Positions 45,017 to 53,181 of a stretch of DNA of 64,000 nucleotides are shown one piece after another. The position numbers and the translations under genes are program-made. The stretch covers positions 4,753-68,752 of the forward strand of contig CATWSG010000009.1 in assembly GCA_958353395.1 (NCBI GenBank). Reading direction: 5' to 3'. The notes below the pieces were generated by a model. The model did no database searches and was not told the DNA's origin. It was given only the letters and a program-made list of their open reading frames with translations. Each line of letters starts with the position of its first letter. The stretch's first letter is position 1. Origin of the DNA: an uncultured Collinsella sp. GTDB taxonomy: Bacteria; Actinomycetota; Coriobacteriia; Coriobacteriales; Coriobacteriaceae.

Positions 45017-46780
45017 ATGGCAGATTCCACCACCGATTACAACAATCTAGATCCTCTGGGTAACGAGGCGGCGGTTGTCGATGAGGTCGACGCTGCCGTC
45101 TCGGGCGCTCGCAAGAAGCCACGCGCTGTCGATATGGTGCCCGAGGAGCCCGACGCGATGGCACCGGACGAGGAATACCAGCTCACGCCGGCGGGTCGTC
45201 GCGAACGCATTGGGCAGATTGTTCGCCTGGTCAAAAAGTACCGCGTGTGGGATAACCTCACGCCGGTTCGTTTGCGCCGCCTGCTCGAGGAACTCGGCCC
45301 CATGTTCGTCAAGATGGGGCAGATTCTGGCCAACCGGTCCGAGATTCTGCCGCAACGCTTTTGCGACGAGCTGCGTCGTCTGCGCTCCGACGTGGAGCCG
45401 GTGCCGTACGAGGTGGTGCTTCGCTGCCTGGAGGAAGAATACGGCCTGCGCCTGGGGGAGATGTTCGATGCGATCGATCCCAATCCGCTTGGTAGCGCAT
45501 CGCTCGCGCAGGTGCACCGCGCTCGTCTGGTGACGGGCGAGGACGTGGCCGTCAAGGTGCAGCGCCCCGGTGCGCAGCAGGTTATGGCACAGGACATCGA
45601 TATCATCCGCTCGGTGGTGCGTATCGTTTCCAAGTTCGTCAACACCGATCAATTCGTTGACCTGCACGGCGTAGTCGAGGAGCTGTGGACCTCGTTTCGC
45701 GAGGAGACCAACTTTTTGGCCGAGGCCAAAAACCTCAACGACTTCTACGAGTTCCATAAGAGCGTTCATGGCGTGGCGTGCCCTAAATCCTATCTGGACC
45801 TGTGCACCGAGCACGTGGTGGTTATGGACTACGTCGACGGCATTTCGATCGCCGATCCTGAACGCTTGGTGGCCGAGGGTTATGACTTGGAAAAGATCGG
45901 TGCCGCGATTGTCGAGGACTACTCGACGCAGGTGCTCGATGACGGCTTTTTCCATGCCGACCCGCATGCGGGAAACATCATTCTCAAGGACGGCATCGTC
46001 TACTTTATCGACTTGGGCATGGTCGGACGCATGTCGAGTCACGATCGCGGTATCGTCAAGGACATGATTTTTGCCGTGGCCGAGGGTGACGTGCCCAAGC
46101 TCAAGGATTCGCTCATGCGCTTCGCCGTGACGCGTGGCGACTCGGCCGAGCTTGACCATTCGGCCTTTTTGTCCGACTTGGACTTTATTGTTGCCGACTT
46201 TGCCGGGCTCGACCTTAAAGACCTGGATATCGGCGAGTTTTTGACTTCGCTGTTAAACCTCGCGCGCAAAAATGACGTTGAGCTGCCGAGCGTGGTGACA
46301 ATGTTCGCCCGCGGCATGGTGACGCTCGAGGGCCTGTTGACCGAGTACATGCCCAACGTCAACATGATCCAGATCATCCAGACGCACATCAAAAACGAGA
46401 AGAGCACCTACGCCCGCATGCGCGAGATGAGCCGCGACTTTGCAGCGAGCAGTTATCGCGCGGCGAAGGGCTCGCTCGAGGCGGCCGAGTATCTGGGCTT
46501 GGCTTCGCGCATGCTCACACGCGGCCAGCTTAAGGTGAACACGCAGATCATGAGCAGCGATAAGGCGCTGCGACAGCTGGGCGGAATTATCGACCGCATG
46601 TCGATGGCTATCGTGATCGCCGGTCTGTTTATCGGTTCGTCGGTGGTGTACTACGCGCGCATCGAACCGGTTGTCCTCGGCATTCCGGTCATCGGCTTCT
46701 TTGGCTACGTGAGCGCGCTGGTGCTGGCGCTTATGCTGGGCCGCGAGATCTGGCGCAACAGCCACGGCGGCAAGCACTAG
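45017..46780 (+). CDS. AarF/UbiB (ABC1) family atypical kinase
   Basis: A 587-residue membrane-anchored protein-kinase-like protein. The family KxGQ motif is K99-MGQ in MFVKMGQILANRSEILP, the Ala-rich nucleotide loop is GSASLAQVHRA, the ATP lysine is in VAVKVQRPG, the catalytic loop is HADPHAGNII and the metal Asp is in YFIDLGMVGR. Two membrane helices near the C-terminus (MAIVIAGLFIGSSVVYYARI and VIGFFGYVSALVLALMLG) match UbiB. UbiB proteins support ubiquinone synthesis or lipid trafficking; gut actinobacteria of this type lack ubiquinone, so a lipid or menaquinone role is likelier. It follows the phasin-like gene. Confidence 0.88.
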   Translation: MADSTTDYNNLDPLGNEAAVVDEVDAAVSGARKKPRAVDMVPEEPDAMAPDEEYQLTPAGRRERIGQIVRLVKKYRVWDNLTPVRLRRLLEELGPMFVKMGQILANRSEILPQRFCDELRRLRSDVEPVPYEVVLRCLEEEYGLRLGEMFDAIDPNPLGSASLAQVHRARLVTGEDVAVKVQRPGAQQVMAQDIDIIRSVVRIVSKFVNTDQFVDLHGVVEELWTSFREETNFLAEAKNLNDFYEFHKSVHGVACPKSYLDLCTEHVVVMDYVDGISIADPERLVAEGYDLEKIGAAIVEDYSTQVLDDGFFHADPHAGNIILKDGIVYFIDLGMVGRMSSHDRGIVKDMIFAVAEGDVPKLKDSLMRFAVTRGDSAELDHSAFLSDLDFIVADFAGLDLKDLDIGEFLTSLLNLARKNDVELPSVVTMFARGMVTLEGLLTEYMPNVNMIQIIQTHIKNEKSTYARMREMSRDFAASSYRAAKGSLEAAEYLGLASRMLTRGQLKVNTQIMSSDKALRQLGGIIDRMSMAIVIAGLFIGSSVVYYARIEPVVLGIPVIGFFGYVSALVLALMLGREIWRNSHGGKH

Positions 46781-46872
46781 AGGCTGCGACCGTCACCGCA
46801 TTTTCCTTTCGCAAACAATAGCTTTTACCTTGGGCTTCGCCTGCGTGCGAGGCCCTTTTGCGTGATAGCATA

Positions 46873-46900
46873 TTGACGGTTTTAATCGATGGCCTAGATG
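46873..46900 (+). promoter_or_regulatory. Promoter of the cobalamin-riboswitch operon
   Basis: TTGACG (46873-46878) and TAGATG (46895-46900) spaced by 16 bp, immediately before the aptamer. Confidence 0.6.
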
Positions 46901-46904
46901 GTGG

Positions 46905-47067
46905 TGCGGAGACGCACGAATGCGCGGTTTTCCTGCGCGTTTGGGAGAATCGGGGTGCAAGTCCCCGGCTGTACCAGTAACCGTAATTCCTCTTGGCTCG
47001 GGATGTTCGCGTCGCAGATCGGACGGCGCGCCTGAGCCGTTAAGGTTAAGTCGGATCGCCTCCCATC
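46905..47067 (+). promoter_or_regulatory. Cobalamin riboswitch
   Basis: The aptamer core of the cobalamin family is recognisable: GGGAGAAT (46943), GGGGTGCAAGTCCCC (46952-46966), CGGCTGTACCAGTAACCGTAA across 46967-46985 in two blocks (CGGCTGTACC, AGTAACCGTAA), and the closing box AAGTCGGATCGCC (47047-47060). A GCGGC-GTAT-GCCGC hairpin (47080-47093) stands between the aptamer and the ribosome site. With no T-tract present, control is probably translational. Corrinoid binding should switch off the downstream genes. Confidence 0.85.
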
Positions 47068-47130
47068 TTGCATGCGGCTGCGGCGTATGCCGCCGGTGTG
47101 CATAGGGCTCTGGAGGGAAGGGGGACCCCG

Positions 47131-50100
47131 ATGGGGGAACTCGAGCGCAACATGCGCGATGACGTGGGGCAGCCTCAAGGCAACGCTCCAAGTACAGACA
47201 ATGGGGGACAAATGGATATGTTTGAGGACAAGCGTGAGCGCGCCTCGTTGCATCGCCGTGGCGCGATTGCACGCGGTGTAGCCAAGCGCGGCCTGGTGGC
47301 ATTCCTGGCCTTCGCGATGGCCTTTGGCACCACGCCGGCTCAGCTGTGGGCCGAGGGCGCCGAGGGCATTGCCGAGGCTGTGGTTCAGACTGCGACGCCG
47401 AGTGAGGGCGCGGGGGCCGCGGACGGTACTGCCGACCAGGGCAAGGCCGAGGTTTCGGATTCCGGGAGCGCGCCTGCAGCTAGTGCCGCCACAACAGAGG
47501 CAGCAACTGGCGACGAAGGCTCGGCGACGGGGGAGAGCCCTGCCACGAGCGAGCAGTCTTCGACGGCATCCGCTGGCCAAGCGGGATCTGCCACCGCGGC
47601 TGTCGTCCAGACAGAGAACCCGACAGAAACCGGCGATGTCGCCAAGAAGCAAGTCGAGGTCTCGTTCTCGATTATCGGCACCGATGCCGACGGCAAGGCT
47701 CAGACCTGGGTGGCACCTACGCAGCTCAAGCTCGACGAGGGCGCGACGGCTGCGGATGCCTTCATTAAGCTGCAGGAGAAGACGGGCTTCAAGGCGAAGT
47801 ACGATCCGAACACGGCATACGGTTTCTACCTCGAAAGCATCACATCCCCGAGCGATGGCCGCACGCTTGCCTACGATCCGACGACTTATGCCTACTGGCA
47901 GCTGTTCGTCGACGGCGCGTCTTCCTCGGTTGGCGCGAGCAGCGTTAAGCTCACCCAGGGGCAGAAGATTGAGTTTGCCTATACGGCTGGTAGCGCGTCC
48001 CCTGTCGTTAAGGACCAGGTTGCCGCAAATGTGACCGTCATTGGTCGCGATGCCCAGGGCAAGACTCAGACTTGGGTCGATAACGCACAGTATGTGGTGA
48101 CGTCCGGCTCGAGCGCGCTTGACCTTACGAAGGTCGCGCTCGAGGCGAATGACATCGACGCCGTTGCTGCGGGCTCCTTCATTCTGAGCCTTAAGTACAA
48201 CGGCGTTGAGCTGGGTACGCCGCTCGATTATTCGACCTATTGGCAGCTGTTCATCAACGGCAAGTCGAGCGACTACACGGCAGACAATGTCACCATCCAC
48301 GCCGGCGATACCGTCACGTGGTTCTACGGTGGCTGGGGCGACCAGTTGCCGTCCGATTCTGTTCATGCTTCCGTTCAGGTACTTGGTAAGGACAAGGACG
48401 GCAAGCAGCAGGTTTGGGCTTCGACGGGCCAGACGAGCCTCAAGGCAGGCTCCACTGCCAAGGATCTCCTTGAGCAGACCGGCCTTACTCTCGATGCTGG
48501 CGAATCGTCTTGGGGCTGGTTCCTCAACGGCATTTATTCGCCGTTCGATGGTAAGTCCTATGGCTGGGATGCTGCGACCAATAGCTATTGGCGCTTCTAC
48601 GTAAATGGCAAGTTCGCCGACGTTGGTGCCGGTGCCTACAAGCTCCAGGAGGGTGACGCCGTCACCTTTATGTATGGTGCTGACGCCGATGCCCTCCCCG
48701 GTCAGGTGCTTGGATCCGCCGATGTTATCGGTCCCGATGTCAACGGGAACAATACGCGTTGGGGCACGGCAAGCAATGTTTCTCTGCCCGAAGGCTCCAC
48801 GGCCCAGAACCTTATTGAGGCAGTTCTGAAGGCCAAGGGCGTTACGTACAACGGCTCCCAGAGTGGTGAGTACTGGTTCCTGAATTCCATTACTTCGCCG
48901 TTCGATCACAAGCCGTATGGTTGGGATGCTGCGACCAATAAATATTGGCATCTGTATATCAACGGAGAGCCCTCCTTACTCTGCGCCAATCAGATTACGC
49001 TCAAGAGCGGCGATAAGGTCACGCTTGCCTATACCACCGATAATTCGCCCATGCCCGATCCCGACAAGATTGTCGTGGATCCGAGCGCGACGACTCCTGA
49101 TTGGGATGCCGAGTGGGCCGGCTACGGCAACAGTGGCAACGGTTCGACCGTAACGGATGCCAAGACGCCTGCGCAGGCCGCCGGTCTTAAGTGGGCCTTC
49201 GATTGGAAGGCCGAGTCTGGTCAGCAGTATGCCAACTGCAGCGAGCCTGTCATTGCTAACGGCTTTGTGTACATCGCGACCGAGAACGAGCTCATTAAGA
49301 TCGATTCGTCCACGGGCAAAAAGGTTGCCTCTGCGCCGCTTGCCTCCAAGGTGAGCTATACCTCTCGTCCGATCTATACCAATGGCCTTATCATCGTTCC
49401 GCTCAACGGCGGTGCGGTCCAGGCGATTACTGCAGACAAGCTGATCTGCAAGTGGCTGACGCCTGGTTTGACGGACTTGACGCAGAGCTCCTGCACCGTC
49501 GTTTCGGACGGCGAGTACGTCTATGTAGGCTCGGTCGATATTTCGTATGACGAGAATTACAACGCGACCTACGGCAACGGCTCCTTTGCGCGCATTAAGA
49601 TTGCCACGGGCGAAGTTTCTTGGCAGAACATCGACCCTGCCGAGGGCTATTACTGGACTGGTGCGGCTTTGACGGATAAGTATGCCATCGTTCCTACGAG
49701 CGCGGGTACGCTTAAGTGCATTGATAAGACGACGGGCGATGTCGTTTCGACCATGAAGCTCGGCGCTGTCGCAAATGCCGATTGCATTGCCGATCCGTCC
49801 AATGGTTCGACCTTCTATCAGATGACGCACGACGGAAAGCTCCATGTGATTTCGCTTTCGTCTAAGGGCGTGCTGAGTGAACAGAAGACGGTTGATCTGG
49901 GCCTTACGAATAATCTGAGCGCCCCTGCGGTGTCCGGTGACAATCTGATTGTCGGCGGACAGACGGCTACTGGCTCTGCTCTGGTTCTCTATAACCTGAA
50001 GACGGGTAAGACCACGATGGTCGCTGCTGCCGACGGCAAGGCGCTGCCGGCTGGCCTCAACGGTATTGCTGCTACTCCGCTGGTGAGTGTTCGGGGCGGC

Positions 50101-51009
50101 AAGACCTATGTGTACTTCACCGTTAACAGCGCGGATAGCAAGGATTACGTCAACTACTCTGCTGGTGGTGGCGTGTATCGCTATACGCTCGGCGATGCAG
50201 AGGCGACGCAGATTTATGATGCGGCTGGCCATTACCAGTACTGTGACTCTCCGGTCATTGCCGATGCTTCTGGCAATCTCTACTACATTAATGATTCGGG
50301 CACGCTGTTTAAACTTGGAGCTGTCGAGTCTTGGACGGTTGCCTTTAACTCCAACGGCGGGTCTGCTTGCGACACTAAGTTTGTTGCTACGGCCGATGGC
50401 AAGCTGGTCAAGCCGGCCGATCCGACGCGCGATGGCTACACTTTCGGCGGTTGGTTCACCGATGAGGCTTGCACTCAGGCGTATGACTTTAGCACGCCGG
50501 TGACGGCCGATCTGACGCTGTATGCCAAGTGGACCAAGAATGCCGTTAACCCTGGCGGCAATGGCGGCGCTGGTTCGAATGGCGGCGGCGGTTCTGGTAC
50601 CGGTACTGGTTCCGGCACTGGCGCTGGCACTGGCACGGGTTCCGGCTCCGGCTCGAAGGGCGGCGCTGTCGCCCCGGGTCATAAGCCGACGACCAAGACG
50701 ACGGTGTCGACCAAGACCGAGACCAAGGACAACAAGTCCGACAAGAAGGACTCCGATAAGTCCGATAAGAAGGACGAGAAGAAGTCTGACAAGAAGTCTG
50801 ACAAGAAGGACAGCAAGTCCGACAAGAAGTCCGACAAGAAGTCCGATTCCAAGTCCGATACGGGTGCTGCTTCCACGACCACTGCTAAGAAGTCCTCTAG
50901 TGCTTCCGAGCAGGAGACTGGCACCAACCCGCTCGCCATTGTTGGCGTTGCCGCCGGCGTCATCGGTCTCGCCATCGTCGGCGTGTTCGTGTTCACCAAA
51001 CGTCGGTAG
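47131..51009 (+). CDS. Large surface protein: four DUF4430 (transcobalamin-like) domains plus PQQ-type beta-propeller
   Basis: A 1292-residue exported, membrane-anchored protein. After a late signal peptide (RGLVAFLAFAMAFGTTPAQLWA) and an Ala/Thr/Glu linker come four tandem DUF4430 domains at about residues 175-290, 295-407, 408-523 and 526-637, each ending in a YWxLFxxG/WYxxxNG and GDxVTxxY pattern seen in the beta domain of transcobalamin and intrinsic factor. A PQQ-like propeller (about 677-1067) with repeated VIANGFVYIATENELIKID-type blades follows. Then come one Listeria-Bacteroides repeat (GYTFGGWFTDEACTQAYDF), a Gly stretch, a Lys/Ser/Asp wall-spanning tract and a C-terminal helix with KRR. 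The cobalamin riboswitch upstream implies corrinoid capture. The start is uncertain; 47215 is an alternative. Confidence 0.85.
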   Translation: MGELERNMRDDVGQPQGNAPSTDNGGQMDMFEDKRERASLHRRGAIARGVAKRGLVAFLAFAMAFGTTPAQLWAEGAEGIAEAVVQTATPSEGAGAADGTADQGKAEVSDSGSAPAASAATTEAATGDEGSATGESPATSEQSSTASAGQAGSATAAVVQTENPTETGDVAKKQVEVSFSIIGTDADGKAQTWVAPTQLKLDEGATAADAFIKLQEKTGFKAKYDPNTAYGFYLESITSPSDGRTLAYDPTTYAYWQLFVDGASSSVGASSVKLTQGQKIEFAYTAGSASPVVKDQVAANVTVIGRDAQGKTQTWVDNAQYVVTSGSSALDLTKVALEANDIDAVAAGSFILSLKYNGVELGTPLDYSTYWQLFINGKSSDYTADNVTIHAGDTVTWFYGGWGDQLPSDSVHASVQVLGKDKDGKQQVWASTGQTSLKAGSTAKDLLEQTGLTLDAGESSWGWFLNGIYSPFDGKSYGWDAATNSYWRFYVNGKFADVGAGAYKLQEGDAVTFMYGADADALPGQVLGSADVIGPDVNGNNTRWGTASNVSLPEGSTAQNLIEAVLKAKGVTYNGSQSGEYWFLNSITSPFDHKPYGWDAATNKYWHLYINGEPSLLCANQITLKSGDKVTLAYTTDNSPMPDPDKIVVDPSATTPDWDAEWAGYGNSGNGSTVTDAKTPAQAAGLKWAFDWKAESGQQYANCSEPVIANGFVYIATENELIKIDSSTGKKVASAPLASKVSYTSRPIYTNGLIIVPLNGGAVQAITADKLICKWLTPGLTDLTQSSCTVVSDGEYVYVGSVDISYDENYNATYGNGSFARIKIATGEVSWQNIDPAEGYYWTGAALTDKYAIVPTSAGTLKCIDKTTGDVVSTMKLGAVANADCIADPSNGSTFYQMTHDGKLHVISLSSKGVLSEQKTVDLGLTNNLSAPAVSGDNLIVGGQTATGSALVLYNLKTGKTTMVAAADGKALPAGLNGIAATPLVSVRGGKTYVYFTVNSADSKDYVNYSAGGGVYRYTLGDAEATQIYDAAGHYQYCDSPVIADASGNLYYINDSGTLFKLGAVESWTVAFNSNGGSACDTKFVATADGKLVKPADPTRDGYTFGGWFTDEACTQAYDFSTPVTADLTLYAKWTKNAVNPGGNGGAGSNGGGGSGTGTGSGTGAGTGTGSGSGSKGGAVAPGHKPTTKTTVSTKTETKDNKSDKKDSDKSDKKDEKKSDKKSDKKDSKSDKKSDKKSDSKSDTGAASTTTAKKSSSASEQETGTNPLAIVGVAAGVIGLAIVGVFVFTKRR

Positions 51010-51018
51010 GTGAGGGTT

Positions 51019-51921
51019 GTGTCCAATAAATCCAAGGACGCTGACCCCAAGCAACCAGATTTCTCGTTTATCCAGCTCGATGATCCAAAGCAAAAGGGCG
51101 CCGCTTCGGCGGCGTCCGCCTCTCGTCGCAAGGCGCTCCTTGGCGTTCTTGCTGCCGCGTGCACCATTCTGATCGTCGTCTCGCTGGGCTTCGTCCATCC
51201 TTCCGAGAGCGGCGCCTGGTCCATTGACTGGATCGTTCAGACCGTGACGGGGGAGAGCGTCGTCGCCAAGGACACCAAGGGGTCTGGCTCGTCTACCGCT
51301 TCGGGCGAGGCCAGTTCCAAGGATTCCAAATCTTCGGATGCTGCAAAAGATGAGTCCAAGGGCTCGAACGACGCCAAGGATGATTCCGAGTCTTCGCACA
51401 AGGAATCGGACAAAAGCTCGGATAGCAAGAAGTCCGATGGTCAGGACAGCAAGAGGTCTGGCGATAAATCCGCTGCCCAAAATACGGGAGCCGGTGATAC
51501 TTCCAATGTGTCTGGCGGTGCTTCTTCGGGCGGCGGTCAGTCGTCTGATGGAGCCTCATCCTCTAATGGCGGAAGCGCTTCCTCGGGCGGTCAGGGCGGC
51601 TCGCAGGAGTCCAACTACGTAACGGTGACGGTTTCGGTCACATCGAGCGTTGTGGGCAATCCTGTGTCCTCTGGCGGCACCTTTACCTTTAACGAAGGCG
51701 CTACCGTTTACGATGCCCTGTGCGCGCTGGGCCTTTCTGTCAACGCACATGGCTCGTCGTACGGCACGTATGTTTCCGCGATTGGTGGTTTGGCCGAGAA
51801 ACAGCGCGGCGGCACGAGCGGCTGGATGTACTCCGTCAACGGCATAACGCCCATGACGGCCTGCAGCAACTACGTTCTCTCAAACGGCGACAACGTAGTC
51901 TGGTATTACGTAACAGGCTAG
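51019..51921 (+). CDS. Membrane-anchored single-DUF4430 protein
   Basis: A 300-residue protein with a basic cytoplasmic N-terminus, one membrane helix (LLGVLAAACTILIVVSLGF, about residues 38-56), a Ser/Asp/Lys/Gly-rich spacer of about 120 residues, and one C-terminal DUF4430 domain (FTFNEGATVYDALCALG, GGTSGWMYSVNGITP, YVLSNGDNVVWYYVTG). It is the partner of the preceding gene: the gap is nine bases or less, the same riboswitch transcript covers it and the same domain is present. GTG 51019 has GGTAGG at eight bases; GTG 51010 is possible. It probably sits at the membrane and receives or relays the ligand caught by the larger protein. Confidence 0.82.
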   Translation: MSNKSKDADPKQPDFSFIQLDDPKQKGAASAASASRRKALLGVLAAACTILIVVSLGFVHPSESGAWSIDWIVQTVTGESVVAKDTKGSGSSTASGEASSKDSKSSDAAKDESKGSNDAKDDSESSHKESDKSSDSKKSDGQDSKRSGDKSAAQNTGAGDTSNVSGGASSGGGQSSDGASSSNGGSASSGGQGGSQESNYVTVTVSVTSSVVGNPVSSGGTFTFNEGATVYDALCALGLSVNAHGSSYGTYVSAIGGLAEKQRGGTSGWMYSVNGITPMTACSNYVLSNGDNVVWYYVTG

Positions 51922-51943
51922 AGGCCTCGACATAGCGCGCCAG

Positions 51944-51981
51944 ACGGGCGGTTCGGACAAACATCCGGGCCGCCCGTTTTT
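51944..51981 (+). terminator. Terminator of the DUF4430 operon
   Basis: ACGGGCGG (51944-51951) and CCGCCCGT (51970-51977) with TTTTT after. It ends the two-gene riboswitch operon. Confidence 0.75.
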
Positions 51982-52016
51982 CATGCGAATGGGACTGGGC
52001 CGCCGGGTCTCTCGGC

Positions 52017-52053
52017 AAACAAAAAACCGGTTGGAATGGGAATTCCAACCGGT
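52017..52053 (-). terminator. Terminator of the first GtrA gene
   Basis: Minus-strand stem ACCGGTTGGAAT with ATTCCAACCGGT (arms 52026-52037 and 52042-52053), 4-nt loop, then TTTTTTGTTTG. Confidence 0.85.
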
Positions 52054-52080
52054 TATACATGCAAGCAAATAGTGAATCGA

Positions 52081-52488
52081 CTACGACCGTGCGCCCTCGA
52101 GGAAGAAGCGGCGGCTGAAGTAGTTGTACCAGGTGACGAGGAACGTTGCGATGGCCTTCATGGCTTGGTAGCCGATGCTCAAAAACGTGACACCCACAAA
52201 CATGTACAGGTCGTTGAGGCCCAGGCCGATCACCGACAGGATGGTGAAGATCGTGAACTCGCGCTTGCGGCTCATGCCTTTGCGGTGGTCGAACACGTAC
52301 TTCATGCTGAGCCAGTAGTTGACCACGACGGACGTGATAAACGAAACCGTGGTGCTCATCAAAAAGTCGAGGTGGAACAGCTCGACGAGCGCAATGAGCA
52401 TGCCCCAGTCGATGCCAAAGGAGATAAGACCCACGACGGCAAACTTGAGGAACTGCTTGGTATGAGGTTGTGCCAGCGCCTTGCGCAC
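52081..52488 (-). CDS. GtrA family membrane protein
   Basis: A 135-residue protein with four membrane helices of the GtrA family, small flippase-like proteins for polyprenyl-phosphate-linked sugars in O-antigen or cell-wall glycosylation. Family features: FLKFAVVGLISFGIDWGML, NYWLSMKYVFDHRKGMSRK (split) and the final NYFSRRFFLEG. The start is a GTG at 52488 with a weak ribosome site. A paralogue lies 219 bp upstream on the same strand. No glycosyltransferase partner is adjacent, which is unusual for GtrA. Confidence 0.85.
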   Translation of the reverse strand: MRKALAQPHTKQFLKFAVVGLISFGIDWGMLIALVELFHLDFLMSTTVSFITSVVVNYWLSMKYVFDHRKGMSRKREFTIFTILSVIGLGLNDLYMFVGVTFLSIGYQAMKAIATFLVTWYNYFSRRFFLEGARS

Positions 52489-52641
52489 GTAATCACATCC
52501 AATGCGTTGATGAATCGAGCAGAGGATACTTTAGAGCTTTTACAAGGGAAACGTAAGGTCTTTGCCAAGAACTATATGAACTCGCCAAATTTTCAAGAGC
52601 TAATCCGCAAACGTTGAAAATTTGCCCGTAAACGAGCGACA

Positions 52642-52681
52642 CCCACGGACGATACTGCGCTGAGTGCGCGTCGTCCGTGGG
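52642..52681. repeat. 11-bp inverted repeat between the two GtrA genes
   Basis: CCCACGGACGA (52642-52652) mirrored at 52671-52681; probably a weak terminator of the upstream GtrA gene (no strong T-tract). Confidence 0.5.
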
Positions 52682-52707
52682 CGCCGTAATGCTGCAGGGG
52701 TTTCGAG

Positions 52708-53103
52708 CTATTTTGTCTCGTCGCCCTCCAGGAAGATTTTTCGGGTCACAAAGTTGTAGACCATGACAAGCGCGGTGGCGCAGATCTTGGCGATATTGGC
52801 CTCGAGTCCCAGGCCGGCGTTGAGCGCCAGCACGATGCCGTCGTTGAGCACCAAACCGATCACGGACAGCACGACAAAGATGATGAACTCGCGGCGGCGG
52901 CTCATGCCTTCCTTGTGCGCAAACACGTACTTCATGCTTGCGAGGTAGTTAAAGATGAGTGAGATGATAAAGCCGCTGGTGTTGGCGATTAGGATGTTGA
53001 GGCCCAGACCGTAGTGGAGCAGATTCATAATGCCAAAGTCGATAACCGTGGCAATGACACCGACGACGCCAAATTTCATGATCTGCGCAAGGAGCTTTTG
53101 CAT
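52708..53103 (-). CDS. GtrA family membrane protein (paralogue)
   Basis: A 131-residue four-helix GtrA protein closely similar to the previous one (MKFGVVGVIATVIDFGIMN, NYLASMKYVFAHKEGMSRR in two parts, FVTRKIFLEG). I start it at ATG 53103, with AAGG at eight bases, which gives the family's usual length; a TTG at 53166 would add 21 residues but has a poorly spaced ribosome site. The pair arose by duplication and lies downstream of fbp. The sugar-lipid substrate is unknown. Confidence 0.82.
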   Translation of the reverse strand: MQKLLAQIMKFGVVGVIATVIDFGIMNLLHYGLGLNILIANTSGFIISLIFNYLASMKYVFAHKEGMSRRREFIIFVVLSVIGLVLNDGIVLALNAGLGLEANIAKICATALVMVYNFVTRKIFLEGDETK

Positions 53104-53181
53104 GGTACCTGCCTTAAGCTGGCGCCGAAGCGCCGCGGGGATGACAAACTCAGCAAGTTTAGCCAATCCCCGCGTGTGGTG

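Larger units (their letters stand above)
46781..47130. other. Leader region holding a promoter and cobalamin riboswitch
   Basis: The 350 bp before the large surface-protein gene contain no open frame of note. A promoter lies at 46873-46900, the aptamer at about 46905-47067, a hairpin at 47080-47093, and the ribosome site at 47112-47124. Confidence 0.8.

Noticed and set aside
50560..50900. Dense short repeats resembling a CRISPR or satellite array
   Set aside because: They are codons for a Gly/Ser/Thr stretch and Ser-Asp-Lys-Lys wall-spanning repeats inside the surface protein; there are no spacers.
46894..51480. Long minus-strand frames through the DUF4430 gene
   Set aside because: They run across the riboswitch and coding repeats, and have Arg/Ile/Leu-rich composition without domains.
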